Shown here: one piece after another, positions 1-7,540 of the stretch
How positions within the stretch are numbered: the first letter of the stretch is position 1
Layout of the letters: each line of letters starts with the position of its first letter
NCBI GenBank assembly: GCA_023249305.1
Contig: JAHFCU010000014.1
Location: 1-48,123, forward strand
DNA length: 48,123 nt
DNA from: Gemmatimonadota bacterium
Lineage (GTDB): Bacteria > Gemmatimonadota > Gemmatimonadetes > Gemmatimonadales > Gemmatimonadaceae
Direction of reading: 5' to 3'
The notes under the pieces: model-generated
The model's database searches: none
What the model saw: the letters and a program-made list of their open reading frames with translations, nothing else
What the model was told of the DNA's origin: nothing
Translations under genes and position numbers: made by a program

Positions 1-24
1 GAGGCACTCATCGAACTCGAGGAA

Positions 25-62
25 GAAGCGCGCGACGGACCTCTCAGTCCGGCGCGCGCTTC
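25..62. terminator. Candidate hairpin terminator downstream of the beta-oxidation operon
   Basis: Positions 25-40 and 47-62 form an inverted repeat of 16 bp with one mismatch around a 6-nt loop. It lies just beyond the stop of the minus-strand thiolase at 76, where an end-of-operon terminator is expected. There is no long T-run on either side; the minus strand continues TTCCTC after the stem. It is therefore a strong hairpin with a weak tail. The first 24 bases of the window are too short to assign to a gene. Confidence 0.4.
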
Positions 63-75
63 ATTGCGAGTGCGG

Positions 76-1251
76 CTACGCCGCGTAGATCTCGAAGATT
101 CCCGCCGCCCCCATCCCACCGCCGATGCACATCGTCACCATCCCGAGCCCGCCGCCCGCCTTTCCTAGCGCGTGCACGAGCTGCGTGGTGAGCTTGGCGC
201 CGGTCGCGCCGAGTGGGTGACCAAGCGCGATCGCACCGCCGTTCACGTTGGTGCGCGCCGCATCCATCTCGAGATCCTTCATCACCGCGAGCCCTTGCGC
301 GGCGAACGCCTCGTTGAGCTCGATCATCTTCAGGTCGCTGAGCTTGAGTCCGGCCTTTGCCAGCGCCTTGGGCACCGCCTTGATGGGACCGACGCCCATG
401 ATGTCAGGCGCGACACCTGCCGTCGCGAATGTCACGAAGCGCGCGAGTGGCTTGAGCCCGAGCGCCTTCGCCTTCTCCGCACTCATCAGCAGCAACGCCG
501 CGGCGCCGTCCGACAGCGGCGACGAGTTGCCTGCGGTTGACACGCCGTCCGCCGTGAAGGCGGGCTTGAGCTTGGCCAGCCCTTCGATGGTGGTGTCGGC
601 GCGCGGCATCTCATCCACTGCAAACTGCGTCATCTCGATGGACTTCTTCGTCCCCTTCCACGTGACCTTCGGCACAGGAATCGGGACGATCTCATTGGCG
701 AACGCCCCGCGCTGGATCGCGGCCACCGCCTTCTGCTGAGAAGCCAGCGCAAACTGGTCGGCCTGCTCACGCGTGATCCCCCACCGCTTCGCGACGCGTT
801 CGGCGGTGTGCCCCATGCCGATGTTCGACTCGGTCATCTCGGGGTGTAGCCGGGTATGAAAGCCCGACATCGGCACGGCGCTCATCATCTCGATGCCGCC
901 GGCGACGACGACGTCACAGAGTCCCGTCATGATGCTCTGCGCCGCGATCGCGACGCTTTGCAGCCCCGATGAGCAGAACCGGTTGATGGTCGCTCCGGAC
1001 ACTTCCACGGGGAACCCGGCGCGGAGCGCGCTAAGGCGCGCGATGTTGAGCCCCTGCGATCCTTCGGGGAACGCGCAGCCCCAGATCACATCCTCCACGA
1101 GCGCCGCGTCGAGGTGCGCCTTCTGCACTACGCCCTTGAGCAGTTCAGCGCTCAGGTCCACCGCATGTACGGTGGCGAGTCCACCGTCCTTCTTGCCGCG
1201 AGCGACGGCCGATCGGACCGCGCTCACGATCACTGCGTCCTTCAGTTGCAT
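76..1251 (-). CDS. fadA: Acetyl-CoA C-acyltransferase (3-ketoacyl-CoA thiolase), FadA-like
   Basis: This 391-residue thiolase performs the last step of beta-oxidation, cleaving 3-ketoacyl-CoA with CoA to give acetyl-CoA and a shortened acyl-CoA. The nucleophilic cysteine is C93 in NRFCSSG. The C-terminal signatures GHPLGATG (H345) and CIGGGMG (C375) supply the other catalytic residues. The length is normal for the family. The open frame extends 47 codons upstream, but those codons are Arg/Cys-rich and overlap the neighbouring gene. The ATG at 1251 begins the typical thiolase N-terminus MQLKDAVIVSAVR, so I use it. It is the second gene of a two-gene minus-strand operon, 52 nt after the FadN-like gene, matching the fadN-fadA pairing of Bacillus-type beta-oxidation loci. 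A biosynthetic acetyl-CoA acetyltransferase role is possible, but the neighbour favours degradation. Confidence 0.93.
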   Translation of the reverse strand: MQLKDAVIVSAVRSAVARGKKDGGLATVHAVDLSAELLKGVVQKAHLDAALVEDVIWGCAFPEGSQGLNIARLSALRAGFPVEVSGATINRFCSSGLQSVAIAAQSIMTGLCDVVVAGGIEMMSAVPMSGFHTRLHPEMTESNIGMGHTAERVAKRWGITREQADQFALASQQKAVAAIQRGAFANEIVPIPVPKVTWKGTKKSIEMTQFAVDEMPRADTTIEGLAKLKPAFTADGVSTAGNSSPLSDGAAALLLMSAEKAKALGLKPLARFVTFATAGVAPDIMGVGPIKAVPKALAKAGLKLSDLKMIELNEAFAAQGLAVMKDLEMDAARTNVNGGAIALGHPLGATGAKLTTQLVHALGKAGGGLGMVTMCIGGGMGAAGIFEIYAA

Positions 1252-1303
1252 GGTATCATCTCCCGGCGCGAACACGTCGCGCCCGCAGTCGTCGTGGTGT
1301 CGG

Positions 1304-3619
1304 TCAGTTCCGCAGCGGCTTGCCCGTCTCGAGCATGTACTGCAGGCGGGCCTGCGTCTCCTTGGTGCCCAGGAGCCGCAGGCACGATTCACGTTCGAGT
1401 TCGATCAGATCCTGCTCGGTCACCTCGCGCGGCGGTCCATCGCCGCCCGAAAGCACGAGCGCAATCTCGTGCCCGATGCGCACGTCATGCGCCGTTGCCT
1501 GGCCGCCCTCTTGGAACGAGAAGAGCGCATAGTCGAGGTTGGCGAGCGCCTCCCGGCCGAGCGCACGCATGGTCATCGGCGGCGGCGCCACATAACCCGG
1601 CGCAAGATCGAGCACGCGTGCCTTGGCGTCGTTGAGCAGCACGTCGCGGTTCATCGAGATGCGGTCGCTCCCGCGGAGGTAGCCAAGCTTCACCGCTTCA
1701 TGCGCGCTCGTGCTCACCTGCGCGAGCGCAATGAGCTTGAACGCGCGCTTGATGCCCTCAAACGGATCGGCCTCCTCGTACGCCGCGAGTTCACGCGTGA
1801 AACGGAAAGCGAGTTCCTTGGTGCCGCCGCCGGCCGGGAGGATCCCCACGCCGACCTCGACGAGTCCCATGTACAGCTCGGCGTGCGCCTGCACGACGTC
1901 GCAGTGCATGGAGAACTCGCAGCCGCCGCCGAACGCGAGCCCGAACGGCGCGGCGACCACCGGGAAGGGCGCGCGGCGTAGTGACATGGAGGCGTTCTGG
2001 AACCGCTCGATGCCGGCGGCGATCGCCTTCCAGTCACCGCTCATCAACGCCGGCCCCTGCTGGGCGAGGTTCGCGCCCGCGGTGAACGTGCGTGGATCGT
2101 CGTTGCCGAGCACGAGCCCCGCATACTTGCCCTTCGCCACGCGTTCAATCGTCCTGGCGATCATCTCGACGACGCCATTGCCGAGCGTGTTCATCTTGCC
2201 GCAGAACTCGAGGCAGAGCACACCATCGCCAAGGTCGACGACACGTGCTTCCTTGTTTTCGTCCACCATGTGACCATCGGCGCGGCGAGCGGCGAGCGCG
2301 ATGCGCCCCGCGATTGCGGGCACGCTCGAATAGCCCGACGTCGTTGCCATCTGCTCGGCGCTACCGGCGCCCGCGTAGAAGCCCTTCGTGGCCTGCGCGA
2401 AGAGCGGTGGCTCGGCGAAGCCGTGCGCCTTGAACTGTGTGCGCAGCCAGTCGAGGCCCAGCGCGTCCATGACGCGGAACGGACCGATTTCCCAGCCGTA
2501 GCCCCACTCAAGCGCACGGTCCACGGCCGCGATGTCATGCGCGAGCTCTGGCGCGAGACGCGCGGCGTGATAGGCCACGATCGTGAGCATCTTGCGCAGG
2601 AAGTCGCCGTAGTTGCCCGGCAGGTCGCGCACCTTCGCGATGCGCTCGGCCACGGGGAGCTTGAGCAACGCGTCGATTTCCGGCGTGGACAACCGCACCT
2701 GCGGCACGTACTCCAGCGAGTGCCAGTCGAGTGTTTTGATCTCCTTGCCTTCCTTCTTGTAGAAACCGCCGCCGGTTTTGTCGCCCAGCCAGCCGCGCTT
2801 GATGATTTCGTGCACCCAGGGCGGGAGCGTGAAGTCCTCGTCCGTCGCCTGCGAGAGCCCGGCGCTTACGTGCGCGAGCACGTCGAGGCCCGACAGATCG
2901 CCCGTGCGGAACGTCGCCGTCTTCGCGCGGCCGATGAGCTGCCCGGTGAGGCCGTCCACCTCGTCAATCGTGAGGTTGAACTCCTCCATCAGCTTGAATG
3001 TCGTGAACATCCCGAAGACGCCCAGGCGGTTCGCGACGAAGCCCGGCACGTCCTTGCAGAGCACGATCCCCTTGCCCATCGCGCGCTCGGAGAAGTCACG
3101 CACGGCCGTGAGCGTCTCCGGCGCCGTGTGCGGCGTCGGGATGATCTCGAGCAGGTGCATGTAGCGCGGCGGATTGAAGTAGTGCGTGCCCAGGAAGTTC
3201 CGCTTGAATGCGTCGTTGCGTCCCTTGAGCAGGATCTCCATCGGGATGCCGGACGTGTTCGACGTGACAATCGCGTTGGGCGCGATCTTCTCAATCTTCG
3301 CGAACAACTCCTGCTTGGGGCCCGGCTGCTCGATGATGACCTCGACAATCCAGTCGCAGTCCGCGAGCAGATCGAGGTGATCGATGGTATTGCCGGTGGT
3401 GATCAGCGCGGCGCGATCACCGTCCATGAACGCGGCGGGTTTGGCCTTTCGCGCTTTCTCGAGCGCCTTGCGGGCCGGCGCGGAACGGTCGGGCGATTTG
3501 GGATCGTCGTTGCCGGGAATATCGAGCAGGACCACGGGGAAGCCGGCGGAGGCGGCGAGTGCGGCGATGCCGCTCCCCATGACGCCGGCGCCGACGACGC
3601 CCACTTTCGTGATGCGCAT
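1304..3619 (-). CDS. fadN: 3-hydroxyacyl-CoA dehydrogenase / enoyl-CoA hydratase, FadN-like
   Basis: This 771-residue bifunctional enzyme should hydrate 2-enoyl-CoA and oxidise the resulting 3-hydroxyacyl-CoA with NAD. The N-terminus has the Rossmann motif GVVGAGVMGSG (residues 8-18), followed by the dehydrogenase region with SNTSGIPM and THYFNPP, then two C-terminal dehydrogenase-type segments (one with DVPGFVANRLG). A crotonase-like domain fills roughly residues 480-700, with AGANLAQQG and FGGGCEFSMHCD. Dehydrogenase-first, hydratase-last order is the FadN arrangement and the reverse of E. coli FadB. The frame extends 31 codons upstream, but the ATG at 3619 is preceded by GAGG at good spacing and begins directly before the Rossmann fold. 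It is the first gene of the operon with the thiolase. The divergent 146-nt gap to the glycosylase gene should hold promoters for both sides. Confidence 0.93.
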   Translation of the reverse strand: MRITKVGVVGAGVMGSGIAALAASAGFPVVLLDIPGNDDPKSPDRSAPARKALEKARKAKPAAFMDGDRAALITTGNTIDHLDLLADCDWIVEVIIEQPGPKQELFAKIEKIAPNAIVTSNTSGIPMEILLKGRNDAFKRNFLGTHYFNPPRYMHLLEIIPTPHTAPETLTAVRDFSERAMGKGIVLCKDVPGFVANRLGVFGMFTTFKLMEEFNLTIDEVDGLTGQLIGRAKTATFRTGDLSGLDVLAHVSAGLSQATDEDFTLPPWVHEIIKRGWLGDKTGGGFYKKEGKEIKTLDWHSLEYVPQVRLSTPEIDALLKLPVAERIAKVRDLPGNYGDFLRKMLTIVAYHAARLAPELAHDIAAVDRALEWGYGWEIGPFRVMDALGLDWLRTQFKAHGFAEPPLFAQATKGFYAGAGSAEQMATTSGYSSVPAIAGRIALAARRADGHMVDENKEARVVDLGDGVLCLEFCGKMNTLGNGVVEMIARTIERVAKGKYAGLVLGNDDPRTFTAGANLAQQGPALMSGDWKAIAAGIERFQNASMSLRRAPFPVVAAPFGLAFGGGCEFSMHCDVVQAHAELYMGLVEVGVGILPAGGGTKELAFRFTRELAAYEEADPFEGIKRAFKLIALAQVSTSAHEAVKLGYLRGSDRISMNRDVLLNDAKARVLDLAPGYVAPPPMTMRALGREALANLDYALFSFQEGGQATAHDVRIGHEIALVLSGGDGPPREVTEQDLIELERESCLRLLGTKETQARLQYMLETGKPLRN

Positions 3620-3765
3620 CAGGGTTCCTCTGGGGGGCGTACGAAGTGTGAACGGCACGGGTCGCAATGCGTGCCGCGCCACGGATGAATCTACAGTTCT
3701 CCGCGCGGACATGACGGACTCGGCGCATAGTCCCCATACGCGAGAGCGGCTAACTTCCGCCGACC

Positions 3766-4386
3766 ATGAAGATCCCCGCCCGCGACGCCGTTTCGCACCT
3801 GCGCAACGCCGACCCCGTGTTCGCCCGTGTCATTGATCGCGTGGGCCCATGCCAGGCGCGCGCATACACGGACGGGACGCACTTCGGGGCGGTGATGCGC
3901 TCGATCGTTTATCAGCAACTCAGCGGATCAGCCGCCGCCACCATCCATGGTCGCGTGCTGGCACTCTTCGGCGACCGAGAACCTTCGCCGCGCGCGCTGC
4001 TGCGCGCTGACGATGCGCAGTTGCGCGCCGCCGGACTCAGCGCACAGAAGACCCGCTACGTGAAAGACCTGGCGGCGCATGCGGCGACGCGGCGGTTCCC
4101 GATGGAACGCTTGCATGAACTCGACGATAACGCGGTCATGGCCACGCTCACGCAAGTGACGGGCGTGGGCCGCTGGACCGCGCAGATGTTCCTGATGTTC
4201 CGGCTCGGCCGACCCGACGTTTTGCCGGAGCTTGACCTCGGCATTCAAAAGGGGATTCAGCTCGCGTATGGATTGCGCTGGCTTCCCACACCCAAGCAGG
4301 TGCTGCGGCGCGGCGCACCTTGGGCACCTTACCGCACCGTCGCGAGCTGGTATCTGTGGAGGCTGCTGGATCTGTCCGCGTGCTGA
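3766..4386 (+). CDS. DNA-3-methyladenine glycosylase, AlkA/MAG-type HhH-GPD protein
   Basis: This 206-residue base-excision-repair protein should remove alkylated purines from DNA. The helix-hairpin-helix is VTGVGRWTAQMF (residues 131-142). The downstream GPD segment LPELDLGIQKG places the catalytic aspartate at D157. The hairpin carries Trp/Thr where Nth-type glycosylase/lyases have a catalytic lysine, so a monofunctional glycosylase is expected. The SIVYQQLSG motif near residue 50 is typical of the yeast MAG/AlkA branch. It lacks the N-terminal AlkA_N domain of E. coli AlkA, which fits the length. It opens a plus-strand run with the SDR gene (23 nt downstream) and the CpsB-like phosphatase. 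No clear Shine-Dalgarno was seen before the ATG. Confidence 0.9.
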   Translation: MKIPARDAVSHLRNADPVFARVIDRVGPCQARAYTDGTHFGAVMRSIVYQQLSGSAAATIHGRVLALFGDREPSPRALLRADDAQLRAAGLSAQKTRYVKDLAAHAATRRFPMERLHELDDNAVMATLTQVTGVGRWTAQMFLMFRLGRPDVLPELDLGIQKGIQLAYGLRWLPTPKQVLRRGAPWAPYRTVASWYLWRLLDLSAC

Positions 4387-4409
4387 GTACGCGCGAGCGG
4401 CGAGGACAA

Positions 4410-5294
4410 ATGCGAATCGGAGTGACGGGGGCGAGTGGATTTCTCGGGATGCACCTGTCGGCGGCACTGCGCGCCGACGGCCACGAGGTGATCGGCATCG
4501 GACGCGGCGTGGAGAGCGACATTCAGTGGAATCCCGCTACAGGAGTGATGAACACCGCGGCGTGCGCTGGGCTCGATGCGTTCGTGAACCTCGCCGGCGC
4601 AAATGTCGGCCGGCGATGGACGCCCGAGCACAAACGGGCGATCCTCGAGAGCCGCGTGCTCGGCACTACGCTCATTGCCCACACTGCCGCAGCGCTCACG
4701 CCGAAGCCGCGCGTGCTCATCAATGCATCGGCTATCGGCATCTACGGGGACGCCGGTGATGCTGAGTGTGACGAAGAAGCACCAGCGGGCCACGACTTTC
4801 TCGCCGAGGTCGGCAAAGCGTGGGAGGCCGCGGCCGAGGCGGCGCGCGCGGCCGGCATTCGCACGGTGTTCCTGCGTCTCGGTGTTGTGTTGTCGCGGCA
4901 CGGTGGTGCGCTGCCACGCATGCTGCCAGCGTTCCGCATGTGTGGCGGTGGGCGCATGGGCAGTGGGCGGCAATGGATGAGCTGGGTCTCGCTCGACGAC
5001 GTGCTCGGCATCGTTCGCTTCGCGCTGGAAACGAACGCGCTCGACGGCGCCGTCAACGCTGCCGCACCGTCGCCGGTCACAAACGCCGAGTTCACCCGCT
5101 CACTGGCGCGAATGGTGCACCGTCCCGCGCTCTTCCCCATGCCAGCGTTCGCGCTCAAGTTGATGTTTGGCGAGATGGCGGAGGGTACACTGCTCGTGTC
5201 GCAGCGTGTCGTCCCCCGCCGGTTGCTCGCCGCGGGGTTCGAGTTCCGCCACCCTACTCTCGAGTCGGCGCTGCGCGCCGCGGTGAACGCATGA
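4410..5294 (+). CDS. TIGR01777-family SDR epimerase-like protein (YfcH/SulA-like)
   Basis: This 294-residue protein belongs to the extended short-chain dehydrogenase superfamily. The nucleotide-binding motif GVTGASGFLG occupies residues 4-13. The family signatures INASAIGIYG and the RLGVVLSRHGGALPRM block follow. The C-terminal part, with PMPAFALKLMFGEMAEG and LLVSQRVVPRRL, is the DUF1731 tail that defines this group. The longer open frame starts inside the glycosylase gene. The ATG at 4410 has GAGG upstream and begins at the Rossmann strand, so it is preferred. The stop overlaps the next gene's start by 4 nt (ATGA), indicating coupling with the CpsB-like phosphatase. The substrate is unknown for most of the family, so none is assigned. 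Confidence 0.88.
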   Translation: MRIGVTGASGFLGMHLSAALRADGHEVIGIGRGVESDIQWNPATGVMNTAACAGLDAFVNLAGANVGRRWTPEHKRAILESRVLGTTLIAHTAAALTPKPRVLINASAIGIYGDAGDAECDEEAPAGHDFLAEVGKAWEAAAEAARAAGIRTVFLRLGVVLSRHGGALPRMLPAFRMCGGGRMGSGRQWMSWVSLDDVLGIVRFALETNALDGAVNAAAPSPVTNAEFTRSLARMVHRPALFPMPAFALKLMFGEMAEGTLLVSQRVVPRRLLAAGFEFRHPTLESALRAAVNA

Positions 5295-6103
5295 CGACCG
5301 GCCCCGCCACCGACTTCCATAGCCACCTGATTCCGGGAGTCGATGACGGGGCCGCCGATCTCGTGGAGTCGCGCGCCGCGGTGGCCGCGGTGGTGCGCGA
5401 CGGCGTCATGACCGCGATCACGACTCCGCACTTCGACGGGTCGCTGACAATGGCCCCGGCGATGGCCGACGAGAGACTGGCGCAGTTCGACGCCGGGTTC
5501 GAGGCGCTGACGGCCGACGCCGAGATAACCGCGAGCGGCGTGCGCCTGCTGCGGGGCGTCGAGTTGATGCTCGACATTCCCGATCCCGACGTCAGCGATC
5601 CGCGGCTCCGGCTCAACGGCGGCCGCTTCGTGCTCGTGGAGTACCCCGGGCTGCGGTTGCCGCTCGCGCACGCCGACTTTGCCATCCGCGCGCTGCGCGA
5701 CAAAGGATGGCAGCCGGTGCTCGCGCATCCCGAGCGCTATCGCAACGTGGATGACTCACTGGAGCAACTGCTCGCCCTCCGCTACGTGGGCGCGTACTTC
5801 CAGGTGAATGCGGGATCATTGGTGGGTCACCACGGCGACTTCGCGCGACGGCATGCCGCCGCCTTGCTGGTGAAGGGATGGTTGGAATACGGATCGAGCG
5901 ATTATCACGGGCGTGGTGCGCCGGCCGTGTCGGCGGCGCGCGCGGCGCTCGCGGCGAGCGGCGCCGGCGAACAGGCCGAGCTGCTGTTCAGCGAGAATAC
6001 CGCGCGCCTTGTGCGCGACGAATCGCCGCGACCGGTTCCGGCGATTGGAAGAAATGAAGAAGAGCCGCGCCCGTTCTGGGCGCGGCTCTTTGGCCGGCGT
6101 TGA
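5291..6103 (+). CDS. cpsB: CpsB/YwqE-like PHP-domain tyrosine-protein phosphatase
   Basis: This 270-residue PHP-fold metallophosphatase should dephosphorylate the tyrosine tail of bacterial tyrosine kinases that control polysaccharide polymerisation. Metal-binding motifs appear in order: DFHSHLIPGVDDG (H10, H12), TTPHFDG, RGVELML, LAHPERYRN and YGSSDYHGRG. These are the landmarks of Streptococcus CpsB and Bacillus YwqE. The start is the ATG at 5291, which overlaps the preceding stop (ATGA); the frame is open far upstream inside the SDR gene, but that extension is not PHP-like. The expected substrate, a Wzc-type BY-kinase, is encoded at 9818-12178, beyond an oppositely oriented PilT-like gene. 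The last codons overlap a perfect hairpin (6060-6090). Confidence 0.9.
   Translation: MTTGPATDFHSHLIPGVDDGAADLVESRAAVAAVVRDGVMTAITTPHFDGSLTMAPAMADERLAQFDAGFEALTADAEITASGVRLLRGVELMLDIPDPDVSDPRLRLNGGRFVLVEYPGLRLPLAHADFAIRALRDKGWQPVLAHPERYRNVDDSLEQLLALRYVGAYFQVNAGSLVGHHGDFARRHAAALLVKGWLEYGSSDYHGRGAPAVSAARAALAASGAGEQAELLFSENTARLVRDESPRPVPAIGRNEEEPRPFWARLFGRR
6060..6090. terminator. Perfect 13-bp hairpin, likely bidirectional terminator inside the cpsB 3' end
   Basis: Positions 6060-6072 and 6078-6090 are perfectly complementary (13 bp, mostly G/C) around the 5-nt loop GTTCT. The minus strand downstream of the stem continues with a pyrimidine tract, CTTCATTTCTTCC, suiting termination of the convergent PilT-like gene whose stop is at 6115. 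The plus-strand side has only TTTGG. The whole element lies within coding sequence, specifying EPRPFWARLF near the CpsB C-terminus. Confidence 0.7.
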
Positions 6104-6114
6104 GCGCAAACAGC

Positions 6115-7278
6115 CTAGCGGCGCAGTCCGCGCAGCTGCAGTTCGAAGTCGAGCGAATTCGTGGCGAGGATGACCGCCACGTCGAACGAGACCCGCCCCG
6201 CGATGACCAAGTCGGCGAGATGCTGGTCAAACGTCTGCGTGCCGAACTGCGCGCGCCCTTCGGCGAGCACGCCGCGCAGCTCGTGCAGACGGCCCGGGTC
6301 GCTGATCACCTCGCGAACCCCAGGGTTCATGAACAACAGTTCGGCGGCAAGCACGCGGCCGTTGCCATCAGCGCGCGGCAGCAGCCGCTGGGCCAGCACG
6401 CACCGCAGTGATTCCGCCAGATGCAGCCGCACCTGGTCCTGCGCGTCGGCCGGGAAGTTGGCTAGCAGCGACTTGATGGCGCCGGAGACGTCGCTCGACT
6501 GCGTCCGGGCGATTACCATGCGGCCCTGTTCAACCGCACGGAACGCCATCTCGATCATCTCGGGGCTCGACAGCTCGCCGACAACCACCACGTCGGCGTC
6601 CTGGTCCAGCGCGGCGCGCATGCCGGCGGCGTACGAGTCTGTGTCAATGCCCACCTCGCGCTGCGTGACTGAGCACTTCTGACTCTTGTGCAAGAACTCG
6701 ATCGCCGGCTCCACCGACACGACGTGACGACGCACCGGCGAGTTGAGATTCAGGTGGTGCACCATCGCGGCCATCGTGCTGGTACGGCCCGACCCCGGAA
6801 CGCCGCTTATCAACACGAGCCCGAACTCGGCGAGCACGGTGCGGCTCAGCGCGGCGGGCAGACCGAGCGCCTCGAAGGTGGGAAGCACGTCGGGAATGAC
6901 GCGCATGACCACCATGTAGCTCGAGCGTTGCTTCAGGATGCTGATGCGGAAGCGGGCGATGCCGGGGGCGCTCCACGGGCCCGTGTAGTCATGGACCTCG
7001 TCGAGCGTCGGCGCAGTGGGCGCGGTAGCCAACATGTGCATCGCCAGCTCGCGCGTGTCGAGCGCGCCGAGGACTGGGGTGTCGAGCGGTACCAATTGCC
7101 CGTGAATGCGCGCGTAGACCACGTCACCTGCGCGAATATGCACGTCACTCGCGCCGCGCTGAATTGCTTCCGTCAGGAACTGCCGAAGCCGCTCGACTTG
7201 GGCGGCGCTTCCGCCGGGGCGGAACCGACGCTCCTCCCCACTAGCGGGTGCTTCGTCGGTCTTCAGGGTGGCGGGCAT
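6115..7278 (-). CDS. PilT/GspE-superfamily ATPase-like protein with degenerate catalytic motifs
   Basis: This 387-residue protein follows the PilT retraction-ATPase fold throughout: an N-terminal GASDVHIRAG segment (42-51), FEALGLP before the P-loop, QREVGIDT (206-213), and a C-terminal region with FGTQTFDQHLADL. Key catalytic positions are changed. The P-loop reads GVPGSGRT (159-166) with Arg165 for the invariant lysine. The Asp box VEDPIEF is VEPAIEF. The Walker B Glu235 is kept, but the following RD is SS. The His box GTLHT is ARTQS with Gln260. ATP hydrolysis is therefore doubtful; a binding, scaffold or regulatory role is inferred. The frame opens to a TTG at 7440, but that overlaps a good promoter, so the ATG at 7278 is chosen. 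No pilus genes are in the window. It separates cpsB from the exopolysaccharide operon. Confidence 0.85.
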   Translation of the reverse strand: MPATLKTDEAPASGEERRFRPGGSAAQVERLRQFLTEAIQRGASDVHIRAGDVVYARIHGQLVPLDTPVLGALDTRELAMHMLATAPTAPTLDEVHDYTGPWSAPGIARFRISILKQRSSYMVVMRVIPDVLPTFEALGLPAALSRTVLAEFGLVLISGVPGSGRTSTMAAMVHHLNLNSPVRRHVVSVEPAIEFLHKSQKCSVTQREVGIDTDSYAAGMRAALDQDADVVVVGELSSPEMIEMAFRAVEQGRMVIARTQSSDVSGAIKSLLANFPADAQDQVRLHLAESLRCVLAQRLLPRADGNGRVLAAELLFMNPGVREVISDPGRLHELRGVLAEGRAQFGTQTFDQHLADLVIAGRVSFDVAVILATNSLDFELQLRGLRR

Positions 7279-7540
7279 CTGCACGATGGGAATCCGAGAG
7301 ATCGAGAGCAGAGTTGATGCAAGTACATCAATAAGGACGATAGTCAGCGAGGTTCGGCCACTAAGGCCGAGGCCTGCTCGCGAACTGTACCATTCTTGTA
7401 TACTGGACGAAAGATAGACAATTAGGTAACATACTGTCAACCCTAAAGTGCCCGCTCATCCCTCACTGCCATTACTCGTTTCTGCTCTTGGGGATGGGGC
7501 CCCTATCCTCTTGATTCCATACTGTTAAGTACGGGGCCGA
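7279..7540. other. Divergent intergenic region upstream of the exopolysaccharide operon
   Basis: This 262-nt region is less GC-rich than its surroundings. It holds the minus-strand promoter at 7411-7440, a short inverted repeat TCGGCC-ACTAA-GGCCGA (about 7354-7370), and near 7492-7508 a near-palindrome centred on GGGGCCCC. The plus-strand operon promoter must lie here, but I see no clear -35/-10 pair with correct spacing. A TATACT (about 7399-7404) lacks a matching -35. The near-palindrome, about 40 nt before the operon start, is a possible operator. Confidence 0.4.
7411..7440 (-). promoter_or_regulatory. Sigma-70-like promoter for the PilT-like gene
   Basis: On the minus strand, a consensus -35 TTGACA (7440-7435) is followed after 18 nt by TATCTT (7416-7411), which matches TATAAT at four of six positions. 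Transcription would begin near 7404, giving an untranslated leader of about 125 nt before the ATG at 7278. This excludes the upstream TTG at 7440 as a realistic start codon. Confidence 0.55.

Noticed and set aside
1-75. Possible end or start of a further gene at the left edge, including an ATG on the minus strand at positions 11-9
   Set aside because: There are too few bases to show coding character, and there is no ribosome site before the ATG. Only the hairpin is reported.
2270-3688. Long open frame (472 codons) on the plus strand opposite the FadN-like gene
   Set aside because: Its composition is Arg/His/Glu-rich with no recognisable motif, and it is fully antisense to a clearly conserved enzyme. 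Such shadows are common in very GC-rich DNA.
7411-7440. TTG at 7440 as start of the PilT-like gene
   Set aside because: It is part of a consensus -35 element, and the extra 54 residues have no PilT similarity.
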